This document shows positions 41,970 to 52,305 of a stretch of 64,000 bases of DNA, in pieces. Both the position numbers and the translations under genes were made by a program. The notes beneath the pieces were generated by a model, which was not told the DNA's origin, ran no database searches, and saw only the letters and a program-made list of their open reading frames with translations. This DNA comes from Streptomyces sp. NBC_00289. GTDB lineage: Bacteria; Actinomycetota; Actinomycetes; Streptomycetales; Streptomycetaceae. The stretch spans positions 2,542,001 through 2,606,000 of the forward strand of contig NZ_CP108046.1 in the NCBI RefSeq assembly GCF_041435115.1. The letters run 5' to 3'. The stretch's first letter is position 1; each line of letters begins with the position of its first letter.

Positions 41970-43918
41970 GCGGAGGGCTCCCATGCCGGGACACCGTGCG
42001 GGTGCAGCCCGAAGACGTGTGCGTACAGGGCGAGTTCGGCCTCCAGGGCGCGGATCATCGTGTCCGCCCGCCGGAAACCGTGACCCTCGCCCTCGAAGGC
42101 GAGGTAGGTGTGCGGCACCCCTCTGGCCGCCATCCGGGCCAGGAAGCGTTCGCTCTGCGCGGGCGGGCAGATCACGTCGTCGAGGCCCTGCAGCAGCAGG
42201 AAGGGGGCGGTGACGCGGTCGGCGTGTTCGGTCGGCGAGCGCTCCGCGTACCGGCCGGGCACCTCGGCGTACGGTCCGACCAGGGTCTCCAGGTACCGCG
42301 ACTCGAAGTCGTGGGTCTCCCCGGTGGCCCAGCCGGCCAGGTCGAGGATCGGGTAGCTGATCGTGCCGCAGGCGTAGACGTCGGTCGTGACGAGCGACGC
42401 GGCCGCGGTCCAGCCGCCCGCGCTGCCGCCGCGCACCGCGAGCCGGTCGCGGTCCGCGGTGCCCTCGTCGGCGAGGGCCAGCGCGACGGCCGCGCAGTCC
42501 TCGACGTCGACGACACCCCACTGTTCGCGCAGCCGGTTGCGGTACTCCCGGCCGTATCCCGTGGAGCCTCCGTAGTTGACCTCGGCGACGCCGATGCCAC
42601 GCGAGGTGAAGTAGGCGATCTCCAGGTCGAGGACGAGCGGTGAGCGCCCGGTGGGGCCGCCGTGCGCCCACACCACGTACGGCGGCAGTTCGCCGCCGGG
42701 CGCCGTGCAGCCGGGGTGGTGCGGCGGGTAGACGTGCGCGTGCACCTCGCGTCCGTCGGGTCCGGTGAAGGTGCGGATCAGCGGCTCGGGGTAGTGGGCG
42801 GGGTCCACGGCGTCGTCGTGCGCGGCGCCGATCACCCGGGCCCGGCCGGTCCTGGTGTCCAGTTCGACCACCTCGTACGCGCTGCGCGGACTCGCCCCGA
42901 CGGCGACGACCCTCCCGCCGTGCGCCGCGAGCGTGGGCGCGAACTCGGTCCAGGGCCCGGCCACGTCGACGAGCTCGCCGGTCTCCGGGTCGAGCACCCC
43001 GAGGGTGGTGGCGCCCCGGCCGTGCACGACGGCGACGAGCCCGTTGTCCAGCGGGGCGAACCAGCGGTGGCCGAGCTTCCAGAGGGGACCGCCGAACTCC
43101 TCCTCGCGCGGGCACAGCGGCTCGCCGTCGCGGTAGAGGTTCCACCAGCCGGTGCGGTCGCTCGCGTACAGGAGGGAGCCGTCGGACGCCCAGTCGGCCT
43201 GGGCGATCGACTCGTCGGGGCCGCCGGCCACCGTCCGGGGCTCGCTCAGGGTGCCGTCGCCGGTGACATCGGCGACGAGGAGTTCCGTGCCGTCCCACGG
43301 CATCCGCGGGTGGTCCCAGCCGAGCCAGGCCGCGCGCCGCCCGTCGGGCGACAGCCGCGGGCCGGTGACGAAGCGGTGCCGGGCAGCGGTGAGTTCACGC
43401 ACCGCGCCGCGGTCCCGGGCCGCCGCGCCGTCCAGCGGCACCGCGGCCAGGACGCGGCGCACGTCGGAGGGCCCGTCGCCGGTGAACTCCTCGAGGACGC
43501 ACCACACCTCGCCGTCGGTGAGACGCAGCTGCGGCTGCGCCCAGCGCAGTCCGCCGCCCACCGGGGACAGCGGGGTGAGCGGAAGCGGGTCGCCGCCCGG
43601 CCGGTACCGGTACAGCCGCTGATCGGCGAAGTGCACGAACACCACGAGCGGTTCACCCTCGTGCGTCACCCCCGCCCAGGGCTGTCCGCCGTACTCGATG
43701 ACGCGGCTGCGCACGTTCCACGGGGCCGGCAGCACCGACTCCTCGGTGCCGTCGGCGTGCCGGCGGACGAGGGTGCGCCGGCCGCCCTCGGTGGGGCGCG
43801 GCTCGGTCCACCAGGTCTCGTCGCCGACGATCCCCACGTACTCGGGGTGCCCGTCGTGCGCGGCGGCGAGCGCCGCGTCCACGGGTGAGGGCCAGGAGCC
43901 GTAGGCCAGCGTCCGCAT
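41966..43918 (-). CDS. S9-family prolyl oligopeptidase/acylaminoacyl-type peptidase
   Basis: 650 residues. The N-terminal beta-propeller (repeats such as SPDGRRAAWLGWDHPRMPWDGTELLVADV) precedes the alpha/beta-hydrolase domain: GTADRDRLAVRGGSAGGW with the nucleophile serine, aspartate in LQGLDDVICPP, histidine in FEGEGHGF. Soluble, without a signal peptide. ATG 43918 is chosen with GGGGGA upstream; ATG 43930 is an alternative that would place the Gly-run inside the gene. Coupled to both neighbours in the peptidase operon. Confidence 0.94.
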   Translation of the reverse strand: MRTLAYGSWPSPVDAALAAAHDGHPEYVGIVGDETWWTEPRPTEGGRRTLVRRHADGTEESVLPAPWNVRSRVIEYGGQPWAGVTHEGEPLVVFVHFADQRLYRYRPGGDPLPLTPLSPVGGGLRWAQPQLRLTDGEVWCVLEEFTGDGPSDVRRVLAAVPLDGAAARDRGAVRELTAARHRFVTGPRLSPDGRRAAWLGWDHPRMPWDGTELLVADVTGDGTLSEPRTVAGGPDESIAQADWASDGSLLYASDRTGWWNLYRDGEPLCPREEEFGGPLWKLGHRWFAPLDNGLVAVVHGRGATTLGVLDPETGELVDVAGPWTEFAPTLAAHGGRVVAVGASPRSAYEVVELDTRTGRARVIGAAHDDAVDPAHYPEPLIRTFTGPDGREVHAHVYPPHHPGCTAPGGELPPYVVWAHGGPTGRSPLVLDLEIAYFTSRGIGVAEVNYGGSTGYGREYRNRLREQWGVVDVEDCAAVALALADEGTADRDRLAVRGGSAGGWTAAASLVTTDVYACGTISYPILDLAGWATGETHDFESRYLETLVGPYAEVPGRYAERSPTEHADRVTAPFLLLQGLDDVICPPAQSERFLARMAARGVPHTYLAFEGEGHGFRRADTMIRALEAELALYAHVFGLHPHGVPAWEPSA

Positions 43919-43934
43919 GTCGTCCCCCATTCGC

Positions 43935-45239
43935 CTAGGCCGTCCGCAGGAAGCGGTCGAGTACGCGGACGCCGAAGTGGAGCGCCTCGACCGGGACGCG
44001 CTCGTCGACGCCGTGGAAGAGGGCCTGGTAGTCGAGGCCCTCCGGAAGCTTCAGCGGTGCGAAGCCGTAGCCCGTGATGCCGAGGCGCGAGAACTGCTTG
44101 GCGTCCGTGCCGCCGGACATGCAGTACGGCACCACATGTCCCTCGGGGGCGAACTCCTCGACGGCGGCCCGCATCCGAGCGTACGTCGTCGAGTCCACCG
44201 GGGCCTGGAGGGCCACCTCGCGGTGCTCGAACTCCCAGCTCACGTCCGGTCCGGTGAGCCGGTCCAGGGTCGCGCGGAACTCGTCCTCGCCGCCGGCGAG
44301 GTAGCGCCCGTCGACGTGGGCGACGGCCTCCCCCGGAATCACGTTGATCTTGTAACCGGCGTCCAGCATGGTCGGGTTGGCGCTGTTGCGGACGGTGGCC
44401 TCGACGAGCTTGGCCGCCGGGCCGAGCTTCTCCAGGAGCGCGTCCACGTCACCCAGGTCGGGCTCGATGCCGTACAGCGCGGCGAGTTCGGTGAGGGCGG
44501 CGCGCACGGTCGGGGTCAGCCGCAGCGGCCACTCGTGCTCGCCGATCCGGGTGATCGCGGCGGCGAGGCGGGTCACCGCGTTCTCGCGGTTCACCTTGGA
44601 GCCGTGCCCGGCCCGCCCGCGGGCGGTCAGCTTCAGCCAGCCGGTGCCGCGCTCGCCCGCCGCGATGGGGTAGAGCTGCCGGCCGCCGCCGTCGTGGAAG
44701 GTGAACGCCCCGGACTCGCTGACGCCCTCGGTGCACCCCTCGAAGAGCCCGGGGTGCCGGTCGGCGAGGAACCCGGAGCCGTCCTCGGCGCTGGCCTCCT
44801 CGTCGGCCGTGAAGGCGATCACCAGGTCCCGGCGGGGCCGTACACCCTCCCGCGCCCAGGCCCGCACGACCGCGAGGATCATCGCGTCCATGTTCTTCAT
44901 GTCGACCGCGCCCCGGCCCCAGACGACCCCGTCCCGGATCTCCCCCGAGAAGGGGTGCACGCTCCAGTCCGCGGCCTCGGCGGGCACCACGTCCAGGTGA
45001 CCGTGGACGAGCAGCGCGTCCGCCGACGGGTCGGTGCCCTCGATGCGGGCGACGACGTTCGTCCGGCCCCTGGTCCGCTCCAGGAGCGTGGGCTCCAGAC
45101 CGGTCTCGGCCAGCAGCGCGGCGGCGTACTCGGCGGCCGGACGTTCCTGGCAGTCGCCGCCGCCCCGGTTCGTCGTGTCGATGCGGATGAGGTCGGAGGT
45201 GAAGTTCACGACCTCGTCCAGGGCCTGCCGGTCAGCCAT
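43935..45239 (-). CDS. M20-family metallopeptidase
   Basis: 434 residues. Metal ligands and catalytic residues are visible: HGHLDVVP, GRGAVDMKNMD, AFTADEEAS, and the C-terminal HGVDERVPV. The dimerisation (lid) domain lies between. Members include carboxypeptidases, dipeptidases and deacylases. ATG 45239 overlaps the end of the M55 gene by 8 nt. Without a signal peptide, it likely works inside the cell on peptides imported or released by its neighbours. Confidence 0.94.
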   Translation of the reverse strand: MADRQALDEVVNFTSDLIRIDTTNRGGGDCQERPAAEYAAALLAETGLEPTLLERTRGRTNVVARIEGTDPSADALLVHGHLDVVPAEAADWSVHPFSGEIRDGVVWGRGAVDMKNMDAMILAVVRAWAREGVRPRRDLVIAFTADEEASAEDGSGFLADRHPGLFEGCTEGVSESGAFTFHDGGGRQLYPIAAGERGTGWLKLTARGRAGHGSKVNRENAVTRLAAAITRIGEHEWPLRLTPTVRAALTELAALYGIEPDLGDVDALLEKLGPAAKLVEATVRNSANPTMLDAGYKINVIPGEAVAHVDGRYLAGGEDEFRATLDRLTGPDVSWEFEHREVALQAPVDSTTYARMRAAVEEFAPEGHVVPYCMSGGTDAKQFSRLGITGYGFAPLKLPEGLDYQALFHGVDERVPVEALHFGVRVLDRFLRTA

Positions 45240-46065
45240 ACTGCTCCTCCACTGCGGCCGAGACGATCGTGGTGACCGCCTTGAAGGTACGGATCCCCTC
45301 GTACATGGTGTCGCTGGTGTACGCCACCCTGCGCTCGCCCACGCGGCCGACGCCCGGTACGACCGTGGCGGCCATCGCGAGGTGCTCGGCGTCGAACTCC
45401 AGCGCCACGGTGTACGGGCCGCCGGCCACCGGCTCGCGGCGGACCGCCAGCTCGGCCGCCCGCTCGGCCGCGGCCCGGATGTCGGCGGCGGTCCTGGCCG
45501 GCGTACGGCACACGGCCGCGTACCGCGACACATGGTCCTTGACGGCGACCTTCAGCGCCTCGGGCGCGTAGCCGAGGGCGTCCTCGCAGGCCACGTCGTC
45601 GCCGGTGACGAGGACGACGGGCACGCCGTACTCCGCGACCACGTGCGCGTTGAGCAGACCCTCGCTGGCCCGTACGTCGTTCAGCCACACCCCGGTGATC
45701 GAGTTGGCGAGGTAGGTGTGGGCGAGGACGCCCTCCATGCCGGCGCCCGCGTGGTAGCCGACGAACGCGATGCCGTCGACGTCGCCGTGCTGCACGCCCT
45801 CCACCATGGAGAGGGACTTGTGCCGGCCGGTGAGCATCTCGGTCCGGTCGTCGAGCCGCTCCAGGAGCAGGTTGCGCATGCTCCAGTGCGCCTCGTTGAC
45901 GAGCACCTCGTCGGCGCCGCCGTCGAAGAATCCGAGCACGGCGGCGTTGACGTCGGAGGTGAACATCGACCGGCACCGCTCCCACTGCGGCGTGCCCGGC
46001 AGCACGTCGGCCGGCCAGGTCACGCCCGTGGCGCCCTCCATGTCGGCGCTGATGAGGATCTTCAT
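45232..46065 (-). CDS. M55-family D-aminopeptidase (DppA type)
   Basis: 277 residues. The DppA opening KILISADMEGATGVTWP holds the first zinc ligands. FVGYHAGAG, NSITG and the Cys/Asp region VTGDDVACEDA follow, as in DppA. DppA enzymes release N-terminal D-amino acids from D-Ala-rich peptides and form a self-compartmentalising ring. It is the first gene of the peptidase operon. The start is ATG. With the LD-carboxypeptidase this points to cell-wall peptide turnover. Confidence 0.94.
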   Translation of the reverse strand: MKILISADMEGATGVTWPADVLPGTPQWERCRSMFTSDVNAAVLGFFDGGADEVLVNEAHWSMRNLLLERLDDRTEMLTGRHKSLSMVEGVQHGDVDGIAFVGYHAGAGMEGVLAHTYLANSITGVWLNDVRASEGLLNAHVVAEYGVPVVLVTGDDVACEDALGYAPEALKVAVKDHVSRYAAVCRTPARTAADIRAAAERAAELAVRREPVAGGPYTVALEFDAEHLAMAATVVPGVGRVGERRVAYTSDTMYEGIRTFKAVTTIVSAAVEEQYG

Positions 46066-46228
46066 GGTGCGTCACGTTACGCGTCGCGGCGGGACCCGGC
46101 CAAGAATTCCCGAGCGGCCGGTTCCGGTCGGCCCGCGCACCCGGCCGGGGGCCGGCCGGCGCCGCGGGCCCCGGTGTACGGGCCCGGGCGGGACGGCTCC
46201 CTCCCTCACCTTCACCGGGCCGGGACCG

Positions 46229-46954
46229 TCACTCCGTGCGCCCCGCCACCAGCCACTTCGAGGGCAGTTCGACGCGGGTGCCGTCGGGCCCGTACTCCGT
46301 GGTGGTCAGGGGCAGTTCGCCGCTCGCCAGGACGGTGAGTCCGGCCGCGCGCAGATAGCCGGGGACGGCCTCGTCGGCCACCTCGCCGGGGGCTATGCCG
46401 TGCCGGAAGACGGGCGCGAGTTTGGGCGGCGGGCCGGCGGGACCTTGCGCCAGGCCCATCAGGACGGGCTTCGCGGCCTCGGACAGCTCGACGAGGAAGA
46501 CGCGGCCGCGGTCACCGGCCAGCGCGGCCAGGCCGTCCACCAGCGGCTGCCGGTCCTCGGGGTCGGCCTGGTGCAGCACGCCCCGCACATAGACGTTGGC
46601 GTCGCCGAGCTCGGCGTGCAGCGTGTGCGCCTCCCCCTTCTCGGCCGCGTCCAGCAGCCGGTAGCCGGCCTGCCCCGCCCGGTCGGCCTGCCGGGCGTGG
46701 TCGAGGGCGGCGGCGGACAGGTCGGCGCCGATGACGCGCGGGAAGCGGTCCGCGAGGAAGCGCGTCTGAGTGCCGTTGCCGCAGCCGACGTCCACCAGCG
46801 GCAGGCCCGGATCCGTCAGGTGCGGTTCGAAGAGGGCGAGGTGGATGCCCGCGGTCAGGGCCGGCTCCGCGTCCCAGAACACGGCGCCCTGCCCGTCGGG
46901 AGCCTCGCGCCAGAAGCCCTCCCAGGCATCCCGGTACCGACTCGTCACGCTCAT
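46229..46954 (-). CDS. SAM-dependent methyltransferase
   Basis: 241 residues. Motif I is LVDVGCGNGTQTRFLADRF, motif II VIGADLSAAALDHA, motif IV YVRGVLHQADPEDRQPLVDGL. It is of the Methyltransf_25/thiopurine-like type. ATG 46954 follows GGGGAG by 5 nt; GTG 46960 would overlap that site. It stands alone between the peptidase operon and the SpoIIE phosphatase. The acceptor is unknown. Confidence 0.9.
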   Translation of the reverse strand: MSVTSRYRDAWEGFWREAPDGQGAVFWDAEPALTAGIHLALFEPHLTDPGLPLVDVGCGNGTQTRFLADRFPRVIGADLSAAALDHARQADRAGQAGYRLLDAAEKGEAHTLHAELGDANVYVRGVLHQADPEDRQPLVDGLAALAGDRGRVFLVELSEAAKPVLMGLAQGPAGPPPKLAPVFRHGIAPGEVADEAVPGYLRAAGLTVLASGELPLTTTEYGPDGTRVELPSKWLVAGRTE

Positions 46955-47109
46955 GCGCACTCCCCAGGTCGCGACCGCCGCCCGCCGCGTGTGACGGGCC
47001 AGTACGGTCTATCGCGCCCGGCGACCGCCTACAAGCGCGCGGCGCACACCTTCACCCCTCGTTCGACCCCGGACACGCGGTCGTACGCCCCTCGCGCCCC
47101 TCGCGTCCG

Positions 47110-49617
47110 TCAGCGCCGCGGCAGGGTCAGTTCGAACCAGACGGTCTTGCCGGCCTTCGTACGGCTGGCCCCCCATTCCCGGGACAGCGTGCTGACCACC
47201 CGCAGACCGCGCCCGGACTCGTCGTCGGGGCCGGCGCTCAGCAGGGTCGGCAGGTCGTGGTCGTCGTCGTCCACCTCGCACAGCAGCGTGTCCCCACGCA
47301 CCAGGCGCAGATCGAGGGGGCTGCTGTGGGAGTGCCGTACGGCGTTGGCGACGAGCTCGCCGACCATCAGCTCGGCGTTGTCGGCCAGCCCGGCCAGTCC
47401 CCACGCGTGGAGCTGTTCGCGCACCACCGCGCGGGCCCGGCAGGCCTCGGCCGGGTCGAGGGTCAGCCGCCACTCGGCCACGTCGTCGGGTTCGATGCCG
47501 GTGAGGCGGGTCATCAGCAGGGCCACGTCGTCCTTGCGGCCGCCGCGGGTGTTCAGGGCCCGGATGATGGTGTCGCAGGCGTCGTCCATGGACGCGGCGG
47601 GATGAGCCGCGGACTCGCAGAGCGTCGCCAGGCCCACGCCGATGTCCTCGCCGCGCACCTCCACCAGGCCGTCGGTGCACATCACCAGCCGGTCGCCGGG
47701 CGCCACCCGCACGCGCAGCGACTCGAAGGGCACCCCGCCGACGCCGATGGGCGCGCCCGTGGGCAGTTCGAGCAGTTCGCTGCGGCCGTCGCCGGCGCGG
47801 ACCAGGACCGGCGGGATGTGGCCGGCGTTGGCGATCTCCAACTCGCTCGCGATCGGGTCGTAGACCACGTACAGGCAGGTGGCGAGGTAGGTGTCGCCGA
47901 GTCGCTGGGCGAGGTCGTCGAGGTTGCGCAGCAACTGGGCGGGCGGGAGGTCGAGAGCGGCCATGGTCTGGACGGCCGTACGCAACTGGCCCATCATGGC
48001 GGCCGAGTTGAGGCCGTGACCCATCACGTCGCCGACGACCAGCGCGGTGCGGGCGCCGGGCAGCTTGACGGAGTCGAACCAGTCGCCGCCGACCCGGCCG
48101 AGGAGGGTGCCGGGCAGATAGCGGGTGGCGATGTCGCAGCCCGCCATGCGCGGCGGGATGTGCGGCAGCATGCTGTCCTGGAGGGTCTCGGCGACGCTCT
48201 CCTGGTAGGTGTACATGCGCGCGTTGTCGAGCACGAGGCCCGCGCGGGCGGCGAGTTCGCCACCGGTGACCCGGTCCATGTCGTTGAACTCGACGCGCTC
48301 GGGGTGCCGCAGCAGGATCATGAACCCGAGGACGACGTTGCGTGCCTTGAGCGGAACGACCAGCATCGAGCGGCCGGTGATGAGGGGCCGGATGTCCCGC
48401 TTCTCGAACTGCGAGGCGATGGCGTGCCCCATCTGCTCGCTGATGCGCGGCACGAGGACGGGTTCACCGGTGGTCATGCACTGGAAGAACGGTGTGTGCG
48501 CCGGGAACGGCATGGCCTCGCCGACCGGCACGACGTCGTCCCAGCGGCCGGGTTCGTCGGTGTGCTCGAGGGCCACCCGGTGCCACATGGTGGTCGTGTC
48601 GGGCACTCCCTCGGGGAATCCCTCGCCCGCGACGACCTGCTCGCGCAGATAGGTGCCCGCGACGTCGGTGAAGCGCGGCACGACCGCCTTGCTGACCTCG
48701 ACGATGGTCGTGGCCAGGTCGAGCGAGGTGCCGATGCGGCCGCTGACCTCGGTCAGGAACTCCAGACGCTCGCGCACGGCGGCGTATTCGAGGTCCTCGC
48801 CCTCGTCACGGAGGTCCTGCGGCAGGGGCAGCCCCTGGGCGAGGGCGCGGGCGGCACGCTCCCGGCGAGCCCGGCGTTCCGCGCGCCGGGGCACGCCCCA
48901 GTCGGGCGTGACGGGCACCCGGTCGTTCTGGCTGAACTCCAGTACCGGGTAGCCCAGTTCGAGGACCTGTCCGACGATACGGGCGCTCTCGTCGACGCTC
49001 ATGCTGGGCAGGATCTCGGGAAGCCGCCGGGCCAGGTCGTCGGCGCCGGGGAAGTCGGTGTGCAGGGCGAAGCCGGGCGCGATCCGCTCGAAGGCGAGGT
49101 CCTGGGCGTCCTCGTCGGGGTCCGCGGGGTGCAGTCCGTCCGCGTCGGCGGCCAGCACCAGCAGCCGCTCCCGCCCCGGTCCCACCAGCGGGTACGCCCA
49201 CCACAGCACGTCGACCCTGGCCGCCCCGCCGGGCGCGGGGACCTCCTCGTGCCGCCCGCGCTCGGGCCCACCGAGGCGGGCGCGACCGGCGGCCGGGTAG
49301 GCCAGCCTGCCGTCGAGGGACGACTCGAGATCGGGCCCGAGGTTGTCGTAGGCCGCGTAGGCGCCGTAGGGACCGATGCCGTCCGGGTCGGGGAGCACAC
49401 CGGAGACCGGCAGGAGGTCGACGGCCGACCGGCCGATCGCCTCGTCCTTGCCGGCGCCGAACAGGCGGCGCGCGCCGCTGCTCCAGTGGGAGACGAGGCC
49501 GTCACGGTCCACCACGACCACGGCGAGCGGGATGCGGCCGGCCGCGGTGGCTTCCGCCGTCTCACCGGTTTCCGCTCCGGGGCGGGGAGGCGCGTCCCTT
49601 TCGGTGCCACGTTCCAT
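47110..49617 (-). CDS. PAS/GAF-SpoIIE protein phosphatase with HATPase domain
   Basis: 835 residues. A PAS-like sensor (IPLAVVVVDRDGLVSHWSSGARRLFG) comes first, then a second sensor region, then GAF at about 300-450. The PP2C-type SpoIIE domain follows (VGGDWFDSVKLPGARTALVVGDVMGHGLNSA, CTDGLVEVRGEDI). The C-terminal HATPase_c domain has GELVANAVRHSHSSP and ESGRGLRVVSTLS. Streptomyces has many such proteins regulating SigB-like factors through anti-anti-sigma proteins. No STAS partner is adjacent, so the target is unknown. ATG 49617 is the start. Confidence 0.93.
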   Translation of the reverse strand: MERGTERDAPPRPGAETGETAEATAAGRIPLAVVVVDRDGLVSHWSSGARRLFGAGKDEAIGRSAVDLLPVSGVLPDPDGIGPYGAYAAYDNLGPDLESSLDGRLAYPAAGRARLGGPERGRHEEVPAPGGAARVDVLWWAYPLVGPGRERLLVLAADADGLHPADPDEDAQDLAFERIAPGFALHTDFPGADDLARRLPEILPSMSVDESARIVGQVLELGYPVLEFSQNDRVPVTPDWGVPRRAERRARRERAARALAQGLPLPQDLRDEGEDLEYAAVRERLEFLTEVSGRIGTSLDLATTIVEVSKAVVPRFTDVAGTYLREQVVAGEGFPEGVPDTTTMWHRVALEHTDEPGRWDDVVPVGEAMPFPAHTPFFQCMTTGEPVLVPRISEQMGHAIASQFEKRDIRPLITGRSMLVVPLKARNVVLGFMILLRHPERVEFNDMDRVTGGELAARAGLVLDNARMYTYQESVAETLQDSMLPHIPPRMAGCDIATRYLPGTLLGRVGGDWFDSVKLPGARTALVVGDVMGHGLNSAAMMGQLRTAVQTMAALDLPPAQLLRNLDDLAQRLGDTYLATCLYVVYDPIASELEIANAGHIPPVLVRAGDGRSELLELPTGAPIGVGGVPFESLRVRVAPGDRLVMCTDGLVEVRGEDIGVGLATLCESAAHPAASMDDACDTIIRALNTRGGRKDDVALLMTRLTGIEPDDVAEWRLTLDPAEACRARAVVREQLHAWGLAGLADNAELMVGELVANAVRHSHSSPLDLRLVRGDTLLCEVDDDDHDLPTLLSAGPDDESGRGLRVVSTLSREWGASRTKAGKTVWFELTLPRR

Positions 49618-49761
49618 GGCCAAGGCTCTCTCTCCCCACGGCTCGGCAAGATCTGTGCCGCCGTCACCACCGTACGGCCCCCGTCGGAAGGGATGTGCGG
49701 CAATACTGGAATTGCCCGCACGGGCGTGCACCGGCGCACGGGCCCGCGCATCGGCCGCCGC

Positions 49762-52140
49762 TCAGTCCTCGTGCCCGAGCTGCAGGTCGCGTTCCGTCCG
49801 TCCGCCTCCGGCCACCTGGAGCACGGTGGCGACCGGCGGGTAACCCGAGGTGATGACGGTGTACTCACCGGAGGCCAGGTCGACGAACCGGAACAGGCCG
49901 TCCGCCCCGGTGGTGAGCGTGTCGACGACGTTGCCCGCCGCGTCCAGCAGGGTCACGCGCGCATCCTCGGCGGGCCGTCCGCCACCGGCCCGAACGGTGC
50001 CGCGCAGCACCGCTCCGCCGGCGAGTTCGATGTCCTGGCGGGTCTCCCGGGCGGCCTGGACGGTGACGGGCAGGGCGGCCGGGCGGAACGCGGGCGCGCC
50101 CGCGGCGAGGGTGTACTCGCCGGCCACCAGCTCCGTGAGGACGTAGCCGCCCTCGCGCCCGCTGCGCGCGCCGGCCACGACCTCGCCGTGCACGTCGGTG
50201 AGGGTGACCACGGCGTCCCGCACCGGCGTGCCGTCGGCGGTCAGCACGCTCCCGGCGAGGCGCCCGGCGCCGCCGAGCACGACGTCAAGCTCCACGGGCC
50301 GCTCGCCGACCGTCACGGAGACCGCCTGCGGCTGGTGGCCGCCCGCCGCGGCGATCAGCACGTACGACCCCGACCCGGGCGTGGACAGCGCGTACCGTCC
50401 GTCCTCGCCGCTCGCGCCCCGCCCGATCTGGTGTCCGGCGTTGTCGATCAGCGTGAGTGCGGCACGCGGCACGACGGTCCCGTCGGGGTGCCGCACCGTT
50501 CCGCGGACCGCGGTTCCGGTGGCGTGCGGCGAACGGGCCTGCGGCACCGGGGCGTTCGGGGCCGCGGCGAGTGTCGTCTCGGCCGGGGCGTGGGACACCA
50601 GGGGTTTCTCCTTGAGGAAGAAGGCGATCAGCAGGCCGAGGACGAGCACCGGTACGAGGTAGAGGAAGATCCGGGGCATCGCGTCGGCGTAGGCGCGGAT
50701 GTAGCCGTCGCGCAGCGCCGGGGGCAGCGTGTGGACCAGCTGCGGGGTGATGGACTCGGGGGCGGGCAGCCCGGCACCCGCGGGGACACGCTGGGCCAGG
50801 GCGTCGGCGAGCCGGTCGGCGAAGAGCGTGCCGAAGACCGCGGCGCCGACGCTGCCGCCGATCTGCCGGAAGTAGTTGTTGGCGCTGGTGGCGGTGCCGA
50901 GGTCGGCGGGGCGCACGGAGTTCTGCACGGCGAGGACGAGGACCGGCATCACCATGCCGATGCCGGCGCCGAGGACGGCCATCCAGACGCTGTACTGCAG
51001 CCGGGGCGTGTCGACATCGAGCCGGGACAGCAGCCACATGCCGACGGCGGCGAGGGCGCTGCCGAGGACGGGGTAGATCTTGTAGCGGCCGGTGTGGCTG
51101 ATGAGCTGTCCGGCGATGATCGAGGCGCCGACGATGCCACCCATCATCGGCAGCATGAGCAGGCCCGACTCGGTGGCCGTGGCTCCGTCGACCATCTGCA
51201 GGAAGGTCGGCAGGTAGCTGGCGGCGCCGAACAGGGCGACGCCGATCACCAGGCCCACCAGACCGGTGACGTTGAAGACGGAGTCCCGGAACAGCCGGAG
51301 CGGGATGAGGGGTTCGGCGGCGAAGCGCTCGGCGAGGAGGAAGAGGACGGTGGCGGCCGCGGCGCCCGCACCGAGGCCGAGGACGACGTGCGAGTTCCAG
51401 GCGTACTCGCTGCCGCCCCAACTGGTCAGCAGGACCAGGCAGGTGGAGGCCGCGGTGAGCAGCAGGACGCCGAGGAGGTCGAGCCGCGCCCTGACGGCGG
51501 GTTTCGGCAGTTTCAGTACGACGGTGACGAGGGCCAGGGTGAGGAGGCCGAAGGGCACGTTGACGTAGAAGCACCACCTCCAGCTGAGGTGGTCGGTGAA
51601 GTAGCCGCCGAGCAGGGGGCCCGCGACGGAGGCGAGCCCGAAGGCGGCGCCGATCAGGCCCATGTAGCGGCCGCGCTGCCGGGGCGGCACGATGTCCGCC
51701 AGGATCGCCTGCACGCCGATCATCAGGCCGCCCGCGCCGACGCCCTGGACCGCGCGGAAGGCGATCAGCTGGTCCATGGTGCGCGCACGCCCGGCGAGCG
51801 CGGAGCCGACGACGAAGACGACGATCGCGAACTGGAAGACGCCCTTGCGGCCGAGGAGGTCCCCGAGCTTGCCGTAGACGGGCAGTCCGACGGTGGCGGT
51901 GAGGAGGTAGGCGGTGATCGCCCAGGACATCCGGTCCAGGCCGTGCAGCTCACCGACGATCTTCGGGAGCGCGGTGGCGACGATCATCTGCTCCAGGGCG
52001 GCGAGCAGCAGCGCCAGCACCAGCGCGAGGAAGACCAGTTTCACCCGGCGGGGCCCGAGGACGACGGCCGGGGCGGATGCCGGGGCGGGATCGGGAGGCG
52101 CCGCTACCGGTTCGTCCTGCACCAGAGTCGTCCCGCGCAC
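49762..52140 (-). CDS. MFS drug/proton antiporter (DHA2 type) fused to three carboxypeptidase-regulatory-like repeats
   Basis: 792 residues. The first 510 are a 14-helix DHA2-type transporter ([41 protein letters not shown]). After [14 protein letters not shown] there are three repeats of a beta-sandwich: [34 protein letters not shown] and [17 protein letters not shown]. Each ends like [10 protein letters not shown] or its variants. GTG 52140 follows GAGGGGAG by 7 nt; GTG 52161 is a weaker alternative. A fused beta-repeat domain is unusual for this transporter family. A small SRPBCC gene lies upstream on the same strand. Confidence 0.93.
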   Translation of the reverse strand: MRGTTLVQDEPVAAPPDPAPASAPAVVLGPRRVKLVFLALVLALLLAALEQMIVATALPKIVGELHGLDRMSWAITAYLLTATVGLPVYGKLGDLLGRKGVFQFAIVVFVVGSALAGRARTMDQLIAFRAVQGVGAGGLMIGVQAILADIVPPRQRGRYMGLIGAAFGLASVAGPLLGGYFTDHLSWRWCFYVNVPFGLLTLALVTVVLKLPKPAVRARLDLLGVLLLTAASTCLVLLTSWGGSEYAWNSHVVLGLGAGAAAATVLFLLAERFAAEPLIPLRLFRDSVFNVTGLVGLVIGVALFGAASYLPTFLQMVDGATATESGLLMLPMMGGIVGASIIAGQLISHTGRYKIYPVLGSALAAVGMWLLSRLDVDTPRLQYSVWMAVLGAGIGMVMPVLVLAVQNSVRPADLGTATSANNYFRQIGGSVGAAVFGTLFADRLADALAQRVPAGAGLPAPESITPQLVHTLPPALRDGYIRAYADAMPRIFLYLVPVLVLGLLIAFFLKEKPLVSHAPAETTLAAAPNAPVPQARSPHATGTAVRGTVRHPDGTVVPRAALTLIDNAGHQIGRGASGEDGRYALSTPGSGSYVLIAAAGGHQPQAVSVTVGERPVELDVVLGGAGRLAGSVLTADGTPVRDAVVTLTDVHGEVVAGARSGREGGYVLTELVAGEYTLAAGAPAFRPAALPVTVQAARETRQDIELAGGAVLRGTVRAGGGRPAEDARVTLLDAAGNVVDTLTTGADGLFRFVDLASGEYTVITSGYPPVATVLQVAGGGRTERDLQLGHED

Positions 52141-52305
52141 GTACTGCTCCCCTCGTCGCACCTGTCAGACAATTCCCGCATTGAGCGACAACTACGAACA
52201 AGCGCGACGAGTTACGGCGTCCTGCCGGACAGCGGGGAGATGCACTCGAAACGGTGAGGCGAGCGGCGAGGTGGCCAACGCCCGGCGAGGGATCGCCCGT
52301 TGCCG

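Noticed and set aside
47257..52257. A 1666-codon plus-strand open frame antisense to the phosphatase and MFS genes
   Set aside because: It is complementary to two clearly conserved minus-strand genes, its product is low-complexity Gly/Val/Arg/His-rich, and no binding site supports it. Long antisense frames are usual in 72% GC DNA.
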